Assembly (NCBI GenBank): GCA_010094025.1 | Contig: ML991842.1 | Location: 85,591-149,590 of the forward strand | Direction of reading: 5' to 3' | Source of the DNA: Viridothelium virens | Taxonomy: Eukaryota; Ascomycota; Dothideomycetes; Trypetheliales; Trypetheliaceae | DNA: 64,000 nucleotides | In this document: positions 1 to 13,102 of the stretch, in pieces | How the letters are laid out: every line of letters starts with the position of its first letter | Numbering within the stretch: position 1 is the stretch's first letter | Program-made: the position numbers and the translations under genes | Notes under the pieces: generated by a model | Told to the model about the DNA's origin: nothing | Seen by the model: the letters and a program-made list of their open reading frames with translations, nothing else | Database searches by the model: none

Positions 1-1581
<1,581 letters not shown>

Positions 1582-2814
1582 ATGTTTTGTAATAAGGTTC
1601 TACGGCAAACTGCCGCAAAAACGAGTCTTCGAAGCTTTTCGACTAGATCAAGAAGAATGGCAGAGCAGGTCTCGCAATGGGAAGCTCCAAGGCAACATGG
1701 GATTGAAATCTCGCAAGCCCAAAGAATTGCAAAGGATGGATTCATAGACGGTATGAGACCTTGCAGTATCCAATGCTCACGTTGATTTGCGCAAAATCTG
1801 ACTCTGGAATAAACAGCAATCGGAAAGACACCGCTCATCCGAATGAAACGATTATCTGAAGAGACAGGGTGCGAAGTTCTAGGAAAAGCTGAATTTCAAA
1901 ATCCAGGGGGCTCAGTAAAAGATCGTGCCGCACTATATGTCGTTGAAGCCGCAGAAAAAGCAGGAGTACTTAGAGAAGGTGGAACCGTAGTAGAAGGGAC
2001 AGCAGGAAACACCGGAATCGGCTTGGCCCACGTCTGCCGGTCCAAGGGCTACAAGCTCGTCATTTATATGCCCAACACACAATCACAAGGGAAGGTCGAC
2101 CTTTTGCGTCTCCTCGGCGCAGAAGTCTACCCTGTCCCCGCTGTCGCATACGACAATCCCGAGAACTACAACCACCAAGCCAAGCGTCACGCCGAAAATA
2201 TGGATAATGCTGTGTGGACCAATCAGTTTGACAACACTGCCAATCGCCTCGGCCACCTCGAGACGACGGGACCGGAGATCTGGACTCAGACAGGCGGGAA
2301 GCTTGACGCCTTCACCTGTTCCACCGGCACAGGCGGTACCCTTGCAGGCGTGACGCGGTATCTGAAGACGAAGTCTGACGGTAGGGTCAAATGCTATCTC
2401 GCTGATCCTCCGGGCTCAGTACTCTATTCATACATAAGTAGCGGCGGTCACCTCACTGAACGGTCTGGGTCCTCCATAACGGAGGGTATTGGCCAAGGAC
2501 GGGTGACGGACAACCTGAAACCGGATATCGATCTCCTAGATGGCGCATTACATATAGCAGACGAGAAGAGCATAGAGATGGTGTACAGATGTCTGGACGA
2601 GGAGGGGCTATATTTGGGCGCGAGCTCATGTCTGAATGTGGTTGCGGCGAAGGAGGTGGCAGAGAAACTTGGTAGAGGACACACGGTAGTGACAATACTA
2701 TGCGATGGTGCGTACCGGTATGCAGACCGGCTGTTTTCGAGGAAATGGTTGGAGGAGAAGAAATTATTGGGCGCAATACCCAAGCATTTGGAAAAGTACA
2801 TTGTCCTCACATAG
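1582..2814 (+). CDS. Cysteine synthase-like PLP enzyme, probably mitochondrial
   Basis: CDS join(1582..1750,1817..2814), 388 aa. Fold-type II PLP enzyme of the O-acetylserine (thiol)-lyase/cystathionine beta-synthase family, closest in character to fungal 'cysteine synthase 2' (yeast Mcy1/YGR012W type). The PLP lysine sits in NPGGSVKDR (Lys91), the substrate loop is TAGNTG (118-123), a GTGG phosphate-binding loop follows, and the late signature TEGIGQGR is present. Residues 1-25 are rich in Arg, Ser and Ala with no acidic residue, consistent with a mitochondrial presequence. The 66 bp intron (GTATGA...CAG, branch CTGAC) joins FID to AIGKTPL and restores the universally conserved start of the catalytic domain. 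Substrate specificity cannot be read from sequence, because Mcy1-type enzymes are not proven to be the main cysteine synthase. Confidence 0.9.
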
Positions 2815-3194
2815 CGAATGTAAACAACGGTAAAATCGAAAAACACTGCATAAGTTGAAAAGCTTGACCACGTGTGACGTTGCAACTTCTTTTTCTTGGT
2901 TTCGATTCCGCGGATACTGCTTTATTGAAATGTGTCTTTCAGGGACGTTGTAGCTACATGGAACACACGTCGGGCGCGATCAGATGGAGATAATGAGTCT
3001 AGAAAAGCCAGATCGAACATAATTTCGTCGCTTAATAAGAGAAAAAGATGAGATAGCGGTGAGAATGAGTTGAGCTACGAGATTGAGTGGTGACCTTAAC
3101 GCCTTCTATCCGTATCCGGATATGGTAGATAGACCGAACTCCAAATTTGCCATCATCGACCACATCAATCATTGTTGAAGTCTTTCCTGCTTCC
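2815..3194. other. Intergenic, convergent 3' ends
   Basis: Lies between the tail-to-tail cysteine synthase and the 544-aa hypothetical gene. Holds only their 3' flanks; no gene seen. Confidence 0.4.
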
Positions 3195-4829
3195 TTAACT
3201 CGCCCAGAACCAGCCCTTTCTGGCCTTTCCTTCCCGCTTCCCTGCTCCCACATCCTGCTCCTTCCGAGGGCTCTCCCTCTCCTCTTCCATTCTCGTGTTC
3301 CGCTCATGCCTTCCAGTGGCCGGCCCCATTCCTACTAGTTTCCACGCATCCGCTCCATTCTGCTGCTGCAATTGCAACGCACTCTCACCCGGTCGCTGCG
3401 TAAAGACCGTTTCGTTCCGCTCATCCCTTCCATCTGGGTGTCGCTTTTCCATGACAATGCGCGTCAGGACAGAGCCATCTGGCTGCGGTGTGGACGATGT
3501 CGTGGTTGTGAGTGAAGAGGTGAAAACATGACCTCGATCCTCTGTCTGCCTCGGCCACTGCCTCGGCCCTGGCTGGAGCTCCCTCTCGCCTTTCTGAGAC
3601 GTTCTCGGTTCGGCGACGACAGCAGGAGAGCTAGATGTAGACGCGGTGGTGCTGTCCTGCTGCGAGGACGAAGCGCCACACCGTCGCATACCGTAGCTAT
3701 CGGCTTCGCGTGGGAAGGTCGGATCCCAAATAGCGCCCATCCACCACCACGGCGCCTTGACGGTGCGGTCGGGCGTAGATTTCTCTGCCTTCTGCTGCTC
3801 TTCCTGTCGTTGACGCTGAGCATTCGCCATTTTCGCCCTTCTTGCCTCTCTCCAGTCTTCCCCAAATCCATTCCAATGTCCCCGTCCCGAGGGACACTGC
3901 CTCCCTCGCAGCTCCTCCCTTGCTTGCTGTGCCTCGGGCAATTGCTCAGTTACACGCGCACGCTCCCATGGCTCGACACCGCGAAGCGCCTCTCGGAGAG
4001 TATTCAGCAACTCATCCGTCTCTGCCCGCTCTCGGTTGTGGTCGTCGCGCGTGATGGCGTCGGAGGATCGATGCATGAAGGGTGCGAAGATAGAGGAGGG
4101 GCCGCTGTCTTCGTTGTGAGGGCGATCGAGAGAGGCGGGTTTGTTCTCAGGACTGCGGACCTGGTCATTAGTAAGGGAAGAAGCCTCGCGCTCCAGACTA
4201 CGGAGCTGATCGCGGGCGTGAGGAAAATTGAGGAAGAGGTAGGCTTGTTCCTCGGTGTCCGGGCCAGGTGAGGAACTGGATACATGTGGTGAAGCAACGG
4301 GCGAAGCATCGACCCTCGTGTTGGGACTGTGAGCCGTGCTTGCGTCCCGTTTGAATGAATGTTTGGATGAAGTTAGAGACTGAGATTGAGCGTGCTCGTT
4401 GGAGCCGCTCTGCTTGTCGGTGGCTGGCTTCTTCTCGTTGCTCGTAGTGGTGTTCCAAAACCAGGGCAACTGCTTGAAAGCGTCTGTACGTGCTCTCGCT
4501 ATTTCCCTCTCCATTTCATTTTCCATGTCTTGCCACTGTTGCCGCATTTTCTCGGCTTCCTCATTCATGATCTGGCGTGAATGTTTTTGTGACTTAGGAT
4601 CCCGCGATGGCTGTGGTTCCTTTTGTTCCCAGAAGGGCGAGTCTTCGTATCGAGAGGCGGGAATCATGGCGTTGAACATGGACTCAAATTGCTGGTCAAC
4701 AAGCCTCCGAAAAGAGACAAAGGGATTATATTCACGCTCAGGGAAGGGCGATTCGTTGGATGGCAAGGTTTCCTGCTGTTGCTGTGGAGTTTGCGGCGTG
4801 CCGCCGCCCCCCCCGTTTCTGGGAGCCAT
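3195..4829 (-). CDS. Conserved fungal low-complexity protein, function unknown
   Basis: Single uninterrupted frame of 544 aa from an ATG at 4829. I recognise the type (a proline/glutamine-rich start, then a motif like NPFVSFRRLVDQQF) from uncharacterised filamentous-fungal proteins, but no function is known to me. Features in order: a Gly/Pro/Gln-rich N-terminus (1-25); a short aromatic conserved block (about 34-70); a Glu/Arg-rich, probably helical segment (about 85-115); a long disordered Ser/Thr/Pro/Glu region; a Trp-rich WWWMGAIWDP motif near 360; a charged block with MEKRHPDGR; and a Lys/Arg-rich tail ending in FWAS. No signal peptide, membrane segment or enzyme motif is visible. The opposite strand also has long open frames, which is a composition effect. 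The gene is convergent with cysteine synthase. The long frame with aromatic islands supports a real gene. Confidence 0.75.
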   Translation of the reverse strand: MAPRNGGGGGTPQTPQQQQETLPSNESPFPEREYNPFVSFRRLVDQQFESMFNAMIPASRYEDSPFWEQKEPQPSRDPKSQKHSRQIMNEEAEKMRQQWQDMENEMEREIARARTDAFKQLPWFWNTTTSNEKKPATDKQSGSNEHAQSQSLTSSKHSFKRDASTAHSPNTRVDASPVASPHVSSSSPGPDTEEQAYLFLNFPHARDQLRSLEREASSLTNDQVRSPENKPASLDRPHNEDSGPSSIFAPFMHRSSDAITRDDHNRERAETDELLNTLREALRGVEPWERARVTEQLPEAQQAREELRGRQCPSGRGHWNGFGEDWREARRAKMANAQRQRQEEQQKAEKSTPDRTVKAPWWWMGAIWDPTFPREADSYGMRRCGASSSQQDSTTASTSSSPAVVAEPRTSQKGERELQPGPRQWPRQTEDRGHVFTSSLTTTTSSTPQPDGSVLTRIVMEKRHPDGRDERNETVFTQRPGESALQLQQQNGADAWKLVGMGPATGRHERNTRMEEERESPRKEQDVGAGKREGKARKGWFWAS

Positions 4830-5171
4830 GGTGGTGAACGGACGTAAGGAGAGGACGAAGCTTGGTGTTCAGAGGGATCGCTTTGCTAGTTATATTTAGG
4901 TTGTTTCAAGGTCAAGGTATGACTGGAGCTGTGGAGGGGTTGAGTCGACGGCCGGCGCCAACGATAGCCCTTCCGACTCGTTCCGATGACGTCGGCGACA
5001 GTACCTCCAAAGAAGCACTGGATGCATTGTAGTAAAGTATCTTTGTCTCTTGATTCTTACTTAAGTCTGCGAACTACACTATACACGCAGAAAATTAACG
5101 TATCAGAATATGGCTCGCAAATATGTCCGCCTGAAGTTCACAACGCCGTCGCTCATACTTAATACAAGAAT
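4830..5171. other. Intergenic
   Basis: Upstream of the 544-aa gene and downstream of the hydrolase gene; both are on the minus strand. It should hold the promoter of the former. No other gene is seen. Confidence 0.35.
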
Positions 5172-6404
5172 TCATGCACCCTCTTCCCGTAACACTTCAA
5201 CCATCCAATCTACGGCCTGCTTGGCCTCTGGCAGGCCCAACGACCAAATCAGATGCCAACAGTGCATCTGCTTGTCCCATTCTAGCCATTTCCCATGGAC
5301 TCCTTCCTCGTTGCATCTGTCACGAAACTTCCGGGCATCACCACTCAATAAGTCGTATCCTCCCGTTGTACCATGCACTCGTACGCCAGCCCTGGCAAGC
5401 GCTGCAACGTCTCCTAATAAAGGACTAACGCGAGGATCCGTCTTCTCCCATGGCTCCGGCAAGCCTTTAGGAGGTTCTGACACCACTTCTTCCGTCGGCG
5501 CATCTGCTCGTAACCTCCTACCTTTTTCCTGCCATTTGCCAACCCAGGCATCTGCAGTGTCTGAAATGAAATTGATACTCAACAACGGGTCTTTTTTCTC
5601 GATACTCTTCAAAGTCGGAGAATCATTGTCGCGACACAAAAAGACCGAAGGGCACAACGCAAGTATCGCATCTGGAGCGAGTGACGTGTTGGTCTTCCCG
5701 ATTTCCTTATCTTCTTCCGTTGGCATGGAGGTTTCCTTCGGCTCAGGCCTTGTTTCCGAAAGCGCGTGGATGGCTAGTGCACACGCAAGATTACCTCCGG
5801 CAGAGTCGCCGGCGAGAATGACGTATTCGCCAGCATCGCTTGAAGTCCTAAGTAAACTTTCATAGAGCCGCACGAGCTTAGGAAACGTGACAGGAGCGGG
5901 AGATGCAGGTGCGAGCGGATATGAGATAATTGATATTATGGTGGGAATTGGAGAATCTTTCCCCTTGGATGGTGATTCTGATAAACGTCTGACGATCTCA
6001 GCTAGTAGCTCCCAATGATGGCTCGAAACAGGCATCTGCCATCCTCCACCCGCAAAGTAGTATATTCGTCGCTTTCTTTGCGCGTCAGGAAAGGTGCCTT
6101 CTGGACCATGGGCAGCGGTGTTGACGCGAGGTATGTGCTGATGACGGGAAGTCCTCTTCGCTTCAAGATCGTAGATCCATATTCCATCGAGCTGGCGTTC
6201 TTGGACGGTACATTTCTTGTACACTGCTGCTGGAGGCTTTAAGCGAACTGATCCCGGAGGGAAATGCTTCTTCGCTCTCGCAAGGTAGGTTTTTAGAAGA
6301 AATAGAATTTTTTGTAAAATAGCCATGCGAATGCTGCGGTCAGACCGCCTGGTTACGTCAATGGTCTCAGACGTCACGCCATGAGTAGCTTGGTCGTTCT
6401 TCAT
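5172..6404 (-). CDS. Alpha/beta hydrolase of the HSL/steryl acetyl hydrolase type
   Basis: 410 aa from the first in-frame ATG (6404). Alpha/beta-hydrolase fold with the hormone-sensitive-lipase layout: an oxyanion-hole block YFAGGGW (about 116-122, a variant of HGGG), the nucleophile elbow GDSAGG with Ser201, an acid residue in GGYDLLSGD (about Asp351) and a histidine in the MHCWHL block (about 381-384). Fungal relatives deacetylate sterols or hydrolyse short-chain esters; the substrate here is unknown. The frame stays open upstream to 6512 without an ATG, encoding YLGYDFKDIWSLN and a leucine-rich hydrophobic stretch that looks like the membrane anchor of this family. The true N-terminus therefore probably lies in an upstream exon I could not place, and the start given is the minimal one. 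Confidence 0.8.
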   Translation of the reverse strand: MKNDQATHGVTSETIDVTRRSDRSIRMAILQKILFLLKTYLARAKKHFPPGSVRLKPPAAVYKKCTVQERQLDGIWIYDLEAKRTSRHQHIPRVNTAAHGPEGTFPDAQRKRRIYYFAGGGWQMPVSSHHWELLAEIVRRLSESPSKGKDSPIPTIISIISYPLAPASPAPVTFPKLVRLYESLLRTSSDAGEYVILAGDSAGGNLACALAIHALSETRPEPKETSMPTEEDKEIGKTNTSLAPDAILALCPSVFLCRDNDSPTLKSIEKKDPLLSINFISDTADAWVGKWQEKGRRLRADAPTEEVVSEPPKGLPEPWEKTDPRVSPLLGDVAALARAGVRVHGTTGGYDLLSGDARKFRDRCNEEGVHGKWLEWDKQMHCWHLIWSLGLPEAKQAVDWMVEVLREEGA

Positions 6405-7459
6405 AGTGAAAGATACAAGAGCCAAGAGTAACAAAGTAGGCGACAGATGAAGCTCGATTGGTGAATTTAAGCTCCAAATATCTTTGAAGTCATAGCCAAG
6501 ATATTTTGTCAAATGTGGATCTCGTAGGTAATAATGGCAGATTTATTTGTCGTCACTTTCTTAACCCTGGCTGGATTATAGCTCTCTTATGTATGACGTG
6601 TGTGATGGTAAAGCACGTTGTAGGCGTCGACGTGAATGCAAAGGCATGGCAGAGTATGAATGAGGTTGACACTTCAGATAACCCAAATGTAACAAGCCAC
6701 TAGCGCTCGGTGTAGTCAGCGTGAATAAAATCGAGCCTCGCGCCACAGTGCAAAGACAGATCGATGGAGCGTTCTGGCCTATCGCAATGGAAGGCGCACG
6801 GGGAGGCGGCGTTGGGAGATCACCAAGATCGCAACACAAAGACGCAAGGGTTCAGATCGATCCGCTACTGAGCGTGCTAGCGTATTTAGAAGTCGATCGG
6901 CTGCTGATCTTTGCTGCTACAACATCTATCCACCGCATCCATCGGCGCGTCCGTCATGAGCCAACTTATTTTGCTTACCAGTATTTGATGTTTATACCCA
7001 TCATCGTTATCATCCTACCCTCGAAAATGATAGCCTGCAGCGAGACTTTGCAAAAGCATCGATGTAATGAAAGAATTTAGATTCCGAAACAAAGGCTCTA
7101 CCACCTCTGAACGCGCTTCAATGATCGTTCCAACGGTTGAGGCGGCCCGTCATCAAGTGCTTCCTATGACGCGTACACTAGTCGTCGCTTACTCGAATGC
7201 GATTCTAATGAAGAAAACAAATCAACATCTTAGGAGAAAATACGCGTACTCTATCGCGTACCCTATCACTGGAAAGCGTAGGCAGCAACGGTCAATCCTA
7301 CCTGCACTCTTTCCAGAATCCATAAGTCTAATATTCCCAATACCTGGCGTGTCGAGCTCTTCAGCATTTTGACATAAGAGAATGCTTGATACTCTCATAT
7401 CAAATATTGAGTGCTTCAGCATACAGGACGGCAATGATCAGGTTTGGAGCGTAGCAACT
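6405..7459. other. Intergenic region, no gene supported
   Basis: About 1 kb between the hydrolase and COG6. The proximal part (to about 6512) is probably coding sequence of the hydrolase's N-terminus. Short open frames exist on both strands, but none has a recognisable motif or plausible splicing. Confidence 0.35.
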
Positions 7460-9630
7460 CTAGCTTAATAATACACTAATCTCAGCACTCGTCCTTGGGA
7501 ACAAATCTCTCAGCTTCGGATTCTCTTCCTCTCCACCGCTCCCTTCTTGGTCGATTCCATCTGCGAGATCATCCGCGGCCAAGATCTTGCTTTCCACCAT
7601 CTCGAAATCCTCGCAAAATCTTGCAGCCGCTTCCTCAGTAATGTTTTGTGCCATCTTCGTATCCCGTAGTAACCCAATGTTCTGCGTCGCATCCATGAGT
7701 GCCGAGGGCAGGAAATCGTCCAATTGCTGGCTCGTGGCCATCAAAGGTTCCGGCTTGAAAGAACCTAGTTCCGGGATACGCTTCAGGTCCTCCGGTTCAT
7801 CAGATACAGATTCGAGGATCTCCACTAATTGTAGCACCCCAGACTTTTCCAAAAAATAGCGATGCTGTGATTCAATGAGTTTTGTGACATGGTCGTGCAT
7901 CGTTTCATCAAGCTCCCCTAGCCGGTCGCTAGCGAATCGATGGTAAGACAAGACGGCCTTCGTGACTGAAGAGCAATTAATTGCGAAGATGTGCTTTTCT
8001 GGCTCATCGAGCCCTTCCGAATGGCTTTCACAGACTACCAAGAAAGGGTCCAGAGCCTCCGAAAACACGACCTGTAGTCCTGTGGTATTTTTCGAAGCAG
8101 AGGCAAATGAGGTATCGTAGCTTTTCATAAGCGCTCGTAACCGATCTAAAGCGTCGTCAAGGAAGTCGGGTGGCGAGAGGTCGGACGATACTGGAGCGGG
8201 ATCATTCTGAGCAGCGAGGACATGATCACGCATATTGGCTCGAAATTGGGATAATGCGGCCTCAGATAGTGCTTCAAGTGTTTCGATCATGACCGCTTCT
8301 CCGCCAACGAGCTTCTCGAAGGTCCCGGAGTAGAAGATTGCGAGACTGGAGAGTTCATATTGTAGTACTGGATCCTCGTGGCTCTGAATTACTTGTTGGA
8401 TGCGTTGTCGGATTTGACGAGCAACACCACTGAATGCTCGATTGACGATCTGGTTCAATGCTTTGCGACCATCAAAGATGGCTTCCTCGTCGTTTTCATG
8501 TGACCATGGTTCGCTTTCAATACCCGTTTGTATTCCCTTGGTAATTTCATCTCCTTGAGAAATGAAAAGTACCTCTAGAGCTTCACGCTCCGACACAGTA
8601 GCGGAATGAGCCCAAGCTAACATGTCGCCAACGTAGCGGAGCGGTTCATGTGCAAACAGCTCGATTGGCTTGGTCATGGCTTTGAAGTCCGGATCTGATG
8701 AGTAGCCAGTTATTGCGGAGTAGAAAGCGTCCGACAACGAGTTCTCTCGCGCATCAGCAAAAGAGTCTAAACAATTCTCGAATAACGATGGACGCTCTGC
8801 AAGCACCCGCAAGGCTCGTCTCAGCGAAGAGCTGATTTGCGGATTCTCCAAATCCACCATCTTGAATTCTCGTTGAAGCCAGCGATGGAGTTTCTGGAAG
8901 CCTGCATTGAGCTGCTTTCCGCTATGTTCGAGAATCTGCGTGCCTAATCTTTGATCCTCTGTGCCTAACAGCACACGGCAGTCCTCATGGATCTTCTTGG
9001 TCCTTGTTAAGACGCGGAAGAACTCATCATCAACTGGCTCAGCAGTGGATGTCAAGGTCACGAGGTCGTCTTCGGAAAGATGAAAATGTGCATTGAAGGC
9101 CTTCAAGAGGTGTTGTTTCGTCTCAACCTGGGTTTTCTGCTGAGTCAATGTATTGGCTTCTTCCAATACGGGAGCTGTCTCTTGGGATGCTGCTGCAATA
9201 CTTGCACGCATCTGAGCACAGCATTTATTGAGATTTTCTACTGCTGCGCCTATGCGTTTCAGTTGCTGTCAAAGTTTTTCTTAATTAATCAAAACGTAAC
9301 TACCCAGGACGCGTAGTAACTTACATCAGCGACTTTCCCAAAATCCTGCACGACTTCGCCATTACACTGGATGAGCTCCCTCTGCACATCTAGCCGCAGT
9401 TGACGTCTCGTTTCGGCATTGTTGATGAGGCCACGCTGGTCTAGAGTTTCGAGTGCATCACGAATCTCGAGATCAGCGTAAGAGCCCGCAAGCACACTTG
9501 TGATTCGATTAGATAGTGCTGCACCCGACTTGCCCTGCTGTCGATTCGCTTGTGAACCTTGTGTAGAAGCCAAACCCGAGAAGTCTGGCGACTCCATAAG
9601 ATCTCGGTCTATTGCATGCTCAAGAGACAT
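7460..9630 (-). CDS. COG6: Conserved oligomeric Golgi complex subunit 6
   Basis: CDS complement(join(7460..9265,9325..9630)), 703 aa. Cog6 is part of lobe B of the COG tether, which captures recycling vesicles at the Golgi and supports glycosylation. The N-terminal region ([22 protein letters not shown], then an RRQLRLDVQ-type helix) and the long helical body with CRVLL, LQREF and ALRVLAERP match Cog6; the length is typical of fungi. A 59 bp intron (GTAAGT...CAG) joins GKVAD to QLKRIG in phase 0 and keeps the coiled-coil register. It is soluble with no membrane segment, as expected for a peripheral tether. Head-to-head with ATG9 across 535 bp. The family assignment is secure. Confidence 0.93.
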
Positions 9631-10165
9631 TGCTTAGTATGATAGGGAAGATCTAGTAAATTGACAGGAATCTTTCTGCTTCGGAAAAAGCCATTTCTCA
9701 TAGGATATGTCGAGTTCCAAGCTGATTCCAAAGAGATGGACGCGAGGTCCCAAGCATGTCAGCTGTTGTCTTTCCCATTATTAAGGTCATCTTCGTCAAA
9801 AACTTCCAGGTCGGCCGAATCTGCAAGGAACGCCGACGAATGGGCCCGTGCGCAAGCTAATCCTCAGTGCTCTATACGTCACTCGACCATTTATGAAGGC
9901 TGAAGCACGCGCCAGCATTGAAAGACGTCCATCACGATCCTCTCGTCTCGAAACGTCACGATGCCCTTCGTCCATTACTTGTGACTCTTCTGGGCTTGTT
10001 TTACCAAAAAGATCATCTCTCTCAGCACTCATGGAGGTGTGTTGCTCTTTTCGGGCACACTTCCTCGAGCCCTTTGACCATAACCTTTTCAGGCACAAGC
10101 GCATAACGTATGAACGGTAGCAGAAATCCTGTCTCGGAAACAAGATCCAATACTCGATTTCCAAA
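9631..10165. promoter_or_regulatory. Divergent promoter region, COG6 / ATG9
   Basis: A 535 bp head-to-head spacer that should carry both promoters. Short frames on both strands look like chance. No specific transcription-factor site is claimed. Confidence 0.4.
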
Positions 10166-13102
10166 ATGTTTTCAAGTTTGTTACGGAATCCCAACGCGGG
10201 TCGGTCGATCTATGAGACAATGAAAGAGGACGACGAGCATTCCGAGACTTCAGAGAATCACGATCTCGATGGCATAGGTTTGGACGAGGCCAACTTGCAA
10301 GAACAATTTCACGATGAGGATCTGGGCCATATGCTTCAAGATGCTACCGAAAGTCAAATCACAACCGAGAGCACAGCTTTCCTTGGTGGTAATAACGAAC
10401 GAGGTCGCGTTGGGAGAGCAAACATTGGTTCGCGGGCAAAGGCAACACCTAAATGGATGCGGCAACAACCAAATATTGATGCTGTGTTGGATGAGGAGGA
10501 AGATGTCCCCGAATCTTTACTCTTGGAAGGAGGACGCAAACAGGAAGCTTCTAGTCCGGCCCCAGCAAACAATGTTGCCAGCATACTCCCTGCGCCGGTG
10601 CCAGGTCCCTCAAATCAGAGCAATATGACACACTGGAACTCTACACGAGCTCAACAACCCTTGTATGAACACACATCGATAGACACAAGGCCTGGCAGAA
10701 GTAGGCAAGCAAGAACCGCGATGCTGATGGCAGACCCGAAGGAAAAGGCCATGTGGAGATGGACCAATGTGTACAATCTTGATAACTTCCTTGCCGATGT
10801 CTATGCATACTACACGCATCATGGATTCTGGTCGATCATGCTGGCTCGGTCCCTCAATATGCTGTAAGCCAGATTCTTCCTCTACCCTCAACTCAATGAA
10901 CTTGTGCTCATAGGTGATTAGCACGATCGCTTTTGTCTTCTCTTTTAGCGTATTTCTTCTATCATGCGTCGATTATCCGAAGATACCATACACCAGGAGG
11001 TTAACAGATGTTATGATTCCACAATGTACCAAAAAGTAAGCACTGTCACATGACTCATCTGAGTCCCAGATTGACGTTCGATCAGAATGCCTTTGATACT
11101 CAATGTCAGCATCTGGCTTGGTTCGCTGTTCTGGCTCTTTGCTTTTATCCAGAATATGCTTGATATCCGGCGTCTCTGGCATTTGCATGAATTTTACCAC
11201 CACCTACTTGGCATTCCGGATGGCGAAATCCAAACAGTGTCATGGCAGTATGTTGTGCAAAGACTCATGGCATTGCGCGATAATAATCCCATTACCGCGC
11301 CCAATCTTTCGCCACAGACGAGGAAGCTTCTTGGTAATCACTCAAAACAACGCATGGATGCTCACGACATTGCCAACCGCTTGATGCGAAGAGAAAATTA
11401 CACGATAGCACTCTTTAACAAAGAGATCTTTGATTTTTCGCTTCCTCTGCCGTTTCTCCGAAAGAGACAGTTTTTCTCCAACTTGATGATGTTGAACATC
11501 GACGCGGCCATTATGGATTTTTTCTTTGACGAAAAAGGACATGTTAAGCCCGGAGTCCTCAGGGAGACTCAGCGGCGAGAATTAGTCCGAGCCATCAATA
11601 ATCGCCTCCTTTTAGCTGCATGGGTAAACTTCGTTGCTTCACCTCTGGTAATCTTCTATGGTTTGATCATGTACTTCTACCGCAATTTTCTGGTAAGCGT
11701 CAAAACCCCAACTCTCGATTACTCGGCATGTGCTGACCTCCAACAGGAGTTCAAGGAGAGGCCATCTCAAGCCGGAGCTCGAGAGTGGACGGCACTCGCC
11801 AAATGGAAATTTCGAGAATTCAATGAGCTCCCGCACTTGTGCAATCGGCGTCTGAGGATGGCATATCCTTTCGCTGATGCGTACTTGGAACAATTTCCCA
11901 AAGACAAGTTAGCGCAGATAGCCTCATTCGTGGCCTTCGTCTCTGGTGCATTAGCTGCCGTCCTTGGTCTGGCGACTCTGATAGATCCGGAGCTGTTCCT
12001 GGGCTTCGAAATTACGCACGACAGGACTGCTCTCTTCTACCTTACTGTGCTCACGGCCATTTTTGCGTCCGCTCGAAATGCTGTACCTGAGGAAACATTT
12101 GTGTCAGACCCAGAGCTACACCTGAGAGAAGTCATTGAAAGAATCCATTACAAACCCGCGCATTGGGAGGACCGACTTCACAGTGTAGATATACGAAACG
12201 AGTTCTCGGCTCTTTACCAAGTCAAACCTATTCTGTTCGCAGAAGAGATACTAGGCAATCTTTTGACACCTTTCATCCTCCTGGTCACCATGCCGAAATG
12301 TTCAGAGCGGGTAGTTGATTTTTTCCGCGAGTTCACTATCCATGTCGACGGCATCGGCCATGTCTGCTCCTTTGCCGTCTTCGATTTCAAGAAGGGCGTC
12401 AATACGCCAGCGGAGAACAAGGGCATAACAGACGGGACCACCGACCTTCGCGACGACTACTACTCCACCAAAGATGGCAAAATGCTGGCCTCTTACTATG
12501 GCTTCATGGCTGACTATGGCGCCACCCGTGGCGGACGTCCTGGGCCACACCAGCGTCCGTCAAAGACAAAGCCTTTCCGCCCACCTCCTACCTTCCCTGG
12601 CCTCTCTTCCCCAGAGCCAGGTGTGCCTACAAGCAGAGGGCCTCCCAACCGAAGCCAAATGCTACAGCAAGGGCCATCGCGGTTCGGCGCTCCAGCAGGC
12701 CACCTTTCACCCATGCAATCCCTCGTCCTCGACCCTCATCACCAGCCCACCGGACCTGGCCTCAGACAGTCTTCCCGACAGGCTCCGATGGCAGGGTCGC
12801 GCATCGCGTCGGCTCGCCAGCCCTCCATGGGCTCTACTGCAGAAGAAAGCCAGGAGGCAGCGGCAGCGGCTACCGGATCGCCATCGCAGCAGCCTACGAC
12901 CAGCAAGATGATTGAGGACGATAGCCGTCTTGGCGACTCATGGACTACGGAGAAGCCGGGAGGAGTGCGTGGAGAGGGCAACGATGAGGATGAGGGGGAA
13001 GAAGACGAGGACATGGAGCAAGGTGGTGCGGGAGTGTTGGGCCTGCTGTATCAGTTTCAGAAGGCACATACTGGGGGAAGGACAACGGGAATGGGGGTAT
13101 AG
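10166..13102 (+). CDS. ATG9: Autophagy-related lipid scramblase Atg9
   Basis: CDS join(10166..10863,10922..11035,11086..11692,11747..13102), 924 aa. Atg9 is the multispanning vesicle protein that seeds autophagosomes; the family is a trimeric lipid scramblase. The N-terminus is a disordered acidic tail (1-215), followed by KAMWRW and NLDNFL motifs. Conserved core blocks include CVDYPKIPY, LDIRRLWHLHEFYHHLL, SWQYVVQRLMALRD, KWKFREFNELPH and the late core around LTPFILLV and FREFTIHVDGIGHVCSFAVFDF. The C-terminal about 200 residues are a Pro/Ser/Gln-rich disordered tail. Three introns (58, 50 and 54 bp) are required to restore the family sequence; the third is stop-free and a multiple of three. 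The call is secure; junctions were chosen by frame and conservation. Confidence 0.95.

Noticed and set aside
3528-4271. Plus-strand open frame of 247 codons
   Set aside because: Lies opposite the 544-aa gene; composition-driven antisense frame.
7222-7434. Short frames on both strands between hydrolase and COG6
   Set aside because: No family features or conserved composition.
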